A DNA stretch of 57,204 nucleotides, taken from the NCBI RefSeq assembly GCF_027484945.1, contig NZ_JAIXRZ010000020.1, forward strand, positions 1-57,204, written 5' to 3'. The notes beneath the pieces are model-generated. The model saw only the letters and a list, made by a program, of their open reading frames with translations, did not search any database and was not told the DNA's origin. Below, one piece after another: positions 53,631 through 57,204 of the stretch (position 1 is its first letter; every line of letters starts with the position of its first letter). A program made the position numbers and the translations under genes. Source of the stretch: Flavobacterium sp. Lineage in GTDB: Bacteria; Bacteroidota; Bacteroidia; Flavobacteriales; Flavobacteriaceae.

Positions 53631-55550
53631 ATGAAAAATAAATCTACTTTTTTCCTTTTGCTGTTAAGTGTTTTGGGTTGGGGACAAACCAATTTAGATG
53701 AATTTAATGAAATGGTTAATGCCGAGCGAAAAGCAGCTGCTGCAACAATGAATGTAGTAGTAAATGCAAATACCTCCAATTATGACGTTACCTATCACAA
53801 AATTGAATTGACGGTCAACCCAGCTTCGCCAACGGTTAGTGGTAAAGTTACTACTACGTTTACTGCATTAGAAAACATGAATACCGTTACGTTTGATTTG
53901 ATGAACGAACTTACGGTAACTGCAGTGAAAATGAATGGGGCAAACCTAGCTTTTGTTCAAAATGCATCAGAAGAATTAGTGATTACCTTACCTTCTACCG
54001 TAAATACTGGAAATACCGCTTCAGTAGAAATTACATACAACGGGACACCCCCCCCTAGTGGATTTGATTCGTTTGGAACGGGAACTCATGCTGGTACTCC
54101 GGTCATGTGGACCTTATCAGAACCTTTTGGCGCGCGCGATTGGTGGCCCTGTAAACAAGATTTGAATGATAAAATTAATTTGGTTGATATTTATATTACG
54201 GCTCCCTCACAATATGTAGCTGCTTCAAATGGATTGGAGCAGTCACAAACCATTAATGGAGCTTTAAAAACTACCCATTTTCGACATAATTATCCGATTC
54301 CAGCGTACCTCATTTGCTTTGCAGTAACCAATTATACGGTATATACTCAAACTGCAGGGACGCCTCCCAACACGTTTCCAATTGTGAATTATGTGTATCC
54401 CGAAAATTTTAATGCTACCACACAAGCGCAAATGGATGAGACGCTTGCCATTATGGATTTTTTTGAATCTACTTTTGAACCTTATCCATTTTCCAATGAA
54501 AAATATGGTCATGCGCAATTTGGTTGGGGCGGCGGCATGGAACATACTACCATTTCCTTTATGAATAATTTCAGTCGTGGTTTAATTGCACACGAGCTCG
54601 GACATCATTGGTTTGGCGATAAAGTGACCTGCGGTAGCTGGAAAGATATTTGGTTAAATGAAGGTTTTGCAACCTACATGGCCTCAATGGTAATTGAACA
54701 ATTTGATGGTGAAACTGCATTCATTGCTGATAAAACCGCAATGATTAGCAATATTACTTTGCAAACAACCGGTGCAGTTTATTTAACCGATACCGAGGCA
54801 TTAAATGCTAGTCGAATTTTTAGCAGCCGTTTGTCTTACAACAAAGGTGCAATGGTTTTGCATATGTTGCGCTTTAAGTTGGGTGATGCGTTATTTTTTC
54901 AAGCATTACGGAATTATTTAGCCGACCCTACATTGGCTTATAACTATGCGGTTACTGCACAGTTAAAAATGCATTTAGAAACTGCAGCCAATGAAGATTT
55001 AACCGAATTTTTTAATGATTGGGTCTATAATCAAGGGTATCCAACTTATACTGTTAGTGCGCAAAATTGGGGAGGGGGTCAAGCAAAAATTACCCTAAAC
55101 CAAACCCAATCGCATCCAAGTGTTACCTTTTTTGAAATGCCTGTACCCATTCGACTAACGGGGTCAGGAGGACAGACCTATGATGTTGTTTTAAACCATA
55201 CGTTTAGTGGTGAAGAATTTATAATTCCGGTACCTTTTACTGTAACTGGCGTACAATTTGACCCTAAAAAGCACATCATTTCGCGCAATAATACGGCGCA
55301 ACTAGACCAGGCGCTTTTTACTACTGCAGCAACAATTGCCTTATATCCTAATCCAACTAATCAAAAGGTACATTTGCAAATGCCCGACCAATTGGATTTA
55401 GAGACCGTAACCATTTACAATTCGGTAGGACAAATGGTAGGAGAATATACTCATACCGATATGGATATTCGTCATTTAGCTTCTGGGAGTTATCACGTTA
55501 AAATTTTGACTTCTGAGGGGGTGTTTTATAAAAAATTAATTAAAAACTAA
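53631..55550 (+). CDS. Secreted M1 family aminopeptidase-like protease with T9SS sorting domain
   Basis: The start at ATG 53631 begins a signal peptide (KNKSTFFLLLLSVLGWGQ); earlier in-frame codons belong to noncoding sequence. 639 residues. The N-terminal beta domain is of gluzincin type, then comes the catalytic domain with GGMEHTT (Glu304; the family usually has GAMEN), HELGHHWFGD from His321, NEGFATY with the third zinc ligand, and the Tyr in SYNKGAMVLHML. The C-terminal helical domain of classic M1 enzymes is missing; instead a T9SS type A domain follows (LYPNPTNQKVHLQMP to FYKKLIKN). It should be an extracellular metallopeptidase. Confidence 0.93.
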   Translation: MKNKSTFFLLLLSVLGWGQTNLDEFNEMVNAERKAAAATMNVVVNANTSNYDVTYHKIELTVNPASPTVSGKVTTTFTALENMNTVTFDLMNELTVTAVKMNGANLAFVQNASEELVITLPSTVNTGNTASVEITYNGTPPPSGFDSFGTGTHAGTPVMWTLSEPFGARDWWPCKQDLNDKINLVDIYITAPSQYVAASNGLEQSQTINGALKTTHFRHNYPIPAYLICFAVTNYTVYTQTAGTPPNTFPIVNYVYPENFNATTQAQMDETLAIMDFFESTFEPYPFSNEKYGHAQFGWGGGMEHTTISFMNNFSRGLIAHELGHHWFGDKVTCGSWKDIWLNEGFATYMASMVIEQFDGETAFIADKTAMISNITLQTTGAVYLTDTEALNASRIFSSRLSYNKGAMVLHMLRFKLGDALFFQALRNYLADPTLAYNYAVTAQLKMHLETAANEDLTEFFNDWVYNQGYPTYTVSAQNWGGGQAKITLNQTQSHPSVTFFEMPVPIRLTGSGGQTYDVVLNHTFSGEEFIIPVPFTVTGVQFDPKKHIISRNNTAQLDQALFTTAATIALYPNPTNQKVHLQMPDQLDLETVTIYNSVGQMVGEYTHTDMDIRHLASGSYHVKILTSEGVFYKKLIKN

Positions 55551-55588
55551 ATTTAGTCATACGCTCGTAAACTAGGTTAGAAATAGCC

Positions 55589-55596
55589 TACTTTTG
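55589..55596 (+). promoter_or_regulatory. -7 element of rseP
   Basis: TACTTTTG, 27 bases before the ATG at 55624. An unusually good Shine-Dalgarno-like AGGAG follows at 55611-55615. Confidence 0.5.
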
Positions 55597-55623
55597 TGCT
55601 TCATTGAATTAGGAGAAGAATAC

Positions 55624-56970
55624 ATGGAATTTGCAATTAAATTAGGTCAGTTTTTACTGAGTTTGTCAATACTTATCGTCTTACACGAATTGGGTCATTT
55701 TATACCAGCCAAACTATTTAAAACCCGTGTTGAAAAATTTTATTTATTTTTTGATGTAAAATTTGCTTTGCTTAAAAAGAAAATTGGCGAAACCGAATAC
55801 GGTATAGGTTGGCTACCATTGGGGGGGTATGTCAAAATTGCTGGGATGATCGACGAGTCGATGGACACCGAGCAGATGCAAGGCGAACCTCAACCATGGG
55901 AATTTCGATCCAAACCCGCTTGGCAGCGATTAATTATTATGTTAGGGGGCGTTATTGTTAATTTTATATTAGCCTTTATCATTTATATCGGAATGACGTT
56001 TTATTACGGTCAGGAATATATTGCAAACGATGCGATTACAAAAGGATTATGGATAACCAACCCTGTTTTGGAAAAGGCCGGTTTGCGAAATGGTGATAAA
56101 ATTGTAAGTATCGATAATACGCCTATCAAACGCTATAACGAAATTGCTAACCACCTATTACTTGCGAAAGAAATTGTGGTTAACCGTGAAGGAAAAAATA
56201 CAACAGTACACCTCCCTATAAATCTGATTGATCAATTAATGAAAACAGAAAAAGGGATGTTGGTCAATCTTCGGATTCCGTTTATAATTTCAGAAGTTAC
56301 CCCCAATTCCCCTAATAAATCTATTTTTAAAGAAAAGGATATTATCACAGAGTTTAACGGTCAAAAAATTGAATTTGTTGACGAATTGCTTCCGTTATTG
56401 CAGCAATCAAAAGGTAAAAAAGTAGCGGGTGTGGTAAAACGAGATAACCAGCTTACTCCCGTACAGATTCAAATTAACAATGCGGGAAAAATGGGAGTTG
56501 CCTACGCAAGTCTATTACCCCCGAATGATATGGAAAAAATGGGATTGTATCCAATACAGCATGAAGAATTTAGTTTTTTTGAATCCATCCCCATTGGAAT
56601 TGATATGGGCTTGAATCAACTCACTAGCTACGGCCGACAATTAAAAGCAATTTTTAACCCAAGTACAGGTGCATACAAAGGCGTTGGTGGATTTGGTGCT
56701 ATTTTTAAAGTATTCCCATCAAGTTGGAGCTGGCAAGCCTTTTGGGGAATCACTGCATTTTTATCCATTATGTTGGGTGTCATGAATTTATTGCCTATTC
56801 CAGCCTTAGATGGCGGTCATGTGATCTTTTTATTATATGAAATGATTTCGGGGCGCAAACCCAGTGATAAATTCTTGGAAAAAGCGCAAATGGTTGGATT
56901 CATAATTCTGATTGCATTACTTTTATTTGCTAACGGAAATGACATTTACAAAGCGGTATTTGGCAAGTAA
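55624..56970 (+). CDS. rseP: RIP metalloprotease RseP (site-2 protease family)
   Basis: Intramembrane M50 zinc protease that cuts anti-sigma factors and signal-peptide remnants. The start at ATG 55624 (448 residues) leaves HELGH at residues 21-25 in the first membrane segment. Next are the GYVKIAGM beta-loop, a membrane segment (about 105-125), PDZ-like domains (about 140-220, 225-300) and the C-terminal NLLPIPALDGGHVIF (LDG) zinc-ligand motif, followed by a last membrane segment. Upstream frame codons to 55594 overlap the promoter and are not used. Confidence 0.96.
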   Translation: MEFAIKLGQFLLSLSILIVLHELGHFIPAKLFKTRVEKFYLFFDVKFALLKKKIGETEYGIGWLPLGGYVKIAGMIDESMDTEQMQGEPQPWEFRSKPAWQRLIIMLGGVIVNFILAFIIYIGMTFYYGQEYIANDAITKGLWITNPVLEKAGLRNGDKIVSIDNTPIKRYNEIANHLLLAKEIVVNREGKNTTVHLPINLIDQLMKTEKGMLVNLRIPFIISEVTPNSPNKSIFKEKDIITEFNGQKIEFVDELLPLLQQSKGKKVAGVVKRDNQLTPVQIQINNAGKMGVAYASLLPPNDMEKMGLYPIQHEEFSFFESIPIGIDMGLNQLTSYGRQLKAIFNPSTGAYKGVGGFGAIFKVFPSSWSWQAFWGITAFLSIMLGVMNLLPIPALDGGHVIFLLYEMISGRKPSDKFLEKAQMVGFIILIALLLFANGNDIYKAVFGK

Positions 56971-56997
56971 TTTTTTTTTCATTTTTTTCTAAAAATG

Positions 56998-57028
56998 TTT
57001 GGATTAATAAAATTCCGTGTTATCTTTG
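56998..57028 (+). promoter_or_regulatory. Promoter of tRNA-Asn
   Basis: TTTG (56998-57001), 19 bases, TATCTTTG (57021-57028): a perfect match. The start point should be some 20 bases before the mature tRNA 5' end. Confidence 0.8.
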
Positions 57029-57053
57029 CAACCGCTTAAAAGATAAAACATCT

Positions 57054-57127
57054 TCCTCCTTAGCTCAGTTGGTTAGAGCATCTGACTGTTAATCAGAGGG
57101 TCCTTGGTTCGAGCCCAAGAGGGGGAG
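57054..57127 (+). tRNA. tRNA-Asn (GTT)
   Basis: 74-nt cloverleaf: acceptor TCCTCCT pairs with AGGGGGA (one G-U), D-loop AGCTCAGTTGGTTAGAGC, anticodon stem TCTGA/TCAGA with loop CTGTTAA (anticodon GTT, 57088-57090), and T-arm CTTGGTTCGAGCCCAAG. Discriminator G, and CCA is not fully encoded (GCA follows). Confidence 0.97.
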
Positions 57128-57134
57128 CAAAACA

Positions 57135-57170
57135 AAAGCCTGATATGAAAGTATCAGGCTTTGTTGTTTT
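57135..57170 (+). terminator. Terminator of tRNA-Asn
   Basis: AAAGCCTGATA paired with TATCAGGCTTT, six-base loop, then TTGTTGTTTT. The last 34 bases of the window show nothing else. Confidence 0.8.
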
Positions 57171-57204
57171 AAGAAACTCCAAGATTTATTCTTTTATAAA
57201 TTTA

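Overview
The window looks like chromosomal DNA of a member of the Flavobacteriaceae (Bacteroidota), close to Flavobacterium. The DNA is AT-rich. Four secreted proteins end in type IX secretion (T9SS) C-terminal sorting domains. Many genes are preceded by the Bacteroidota sigma-factor motif TAnnTTTG, several with a TTG about 19-21 bases upstream. There are DUF4270 and TonB-receptor/lipoprotein genes, and the gene order is typical of the family (rplY-pth-ribF, panC-panD, serS-TPR-DUF4286-rsmA-mgtE). I see no prophage, insertion sequence, integrase, CRISPR array or obvious genomic island; almost everything reads as core chromosome.

Layout. 1-5.2 kb: the 3' part of rplY, then pth, a secreted metzincin protease on the opposite strand, and ribF. 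5.2-16.7 kb: biotin synthesis, with bioB on the plus strand and a minus-strand bioF-bioD-bioA-ketosynthase operon; a 5.3-kb gene for a giant T9SS-secreted protein and recX sit between the two halves. 16.8-18.7 kb: atpD-atpC. 18.9-23.3 kb: a TonB-dependent receptor with an SGNH-hydrolase lipoprotein. 23.5-28.2 kb: a minus-strand operon of a single-domain glycogen-synthase-like protein, a DUF4270 lipoprotein, glmS and a 55-residue membrane protein. 28.2-30.5 kb: panC, panD and a flippase-like membrane protein. 30.5-37.8 kb: an esterase-like protein, radA, an AsmA-like/GT51 transglycosylase, a GldH-like lipoprotein, an unknown protein and a MuiA-like protein. 37.8-39.3 kb: a secreted PQQ-type dehydrogenase. 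39.3-44.1 kb: an OlsF-like double acyltransferase, an interrupted exonuclease III gene, an OmpA-family lipoprotein and an aldo/keto reductase. 44.1-47.6 kb: a cassette of small membrane proteins with an M48 peptidase, and a dehydrogenase-VOC fusion. 47.6-53.4 kb: mgtE, rsmA, DUF4286, a TPR protein and serS. 53.6-57.2 kb: a secreted M1 peptidase, rseP and tRNA-Asn.

How the genes work together. Most are housekeeping: translation, cofactors (riboflavin/FAD, biotin, pantothenate), ATP synthesis, DNA repair, and envelope and amino-sugar metabolism. The biotin genes are complete from pimeloyl-thioester to biotin (bioF, bioA, bioD, bioB). No known gene for making the pimeloyl group (bioC, bioH, bioG, bioW) is in the window; instead a FabF-like ketosynthase is translationally packed against bioA.

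Most worth a second look: (i) an exonuclease III gene in which 18 bases are replaced by T plus A17, giving an in-frame stop while the frame on both sides is kept; (ii) an in-frame fusion of a 2-hydroxyacid dehydrogenase and a glyoxalase/VOC domain; (iii) the ketosynthase in the biotin operon; (iv) 7-bp tandem repeats of exactly 31 bases lying 6-7 bases before the start codons of both atpC and bioA; (v) promoters so close to ATG that pth, panD and bioF mRNAs should be leaderless; (vi) several enzyme-like proteins with altered key residues. I did not find a clear-cut new multi-gene system.
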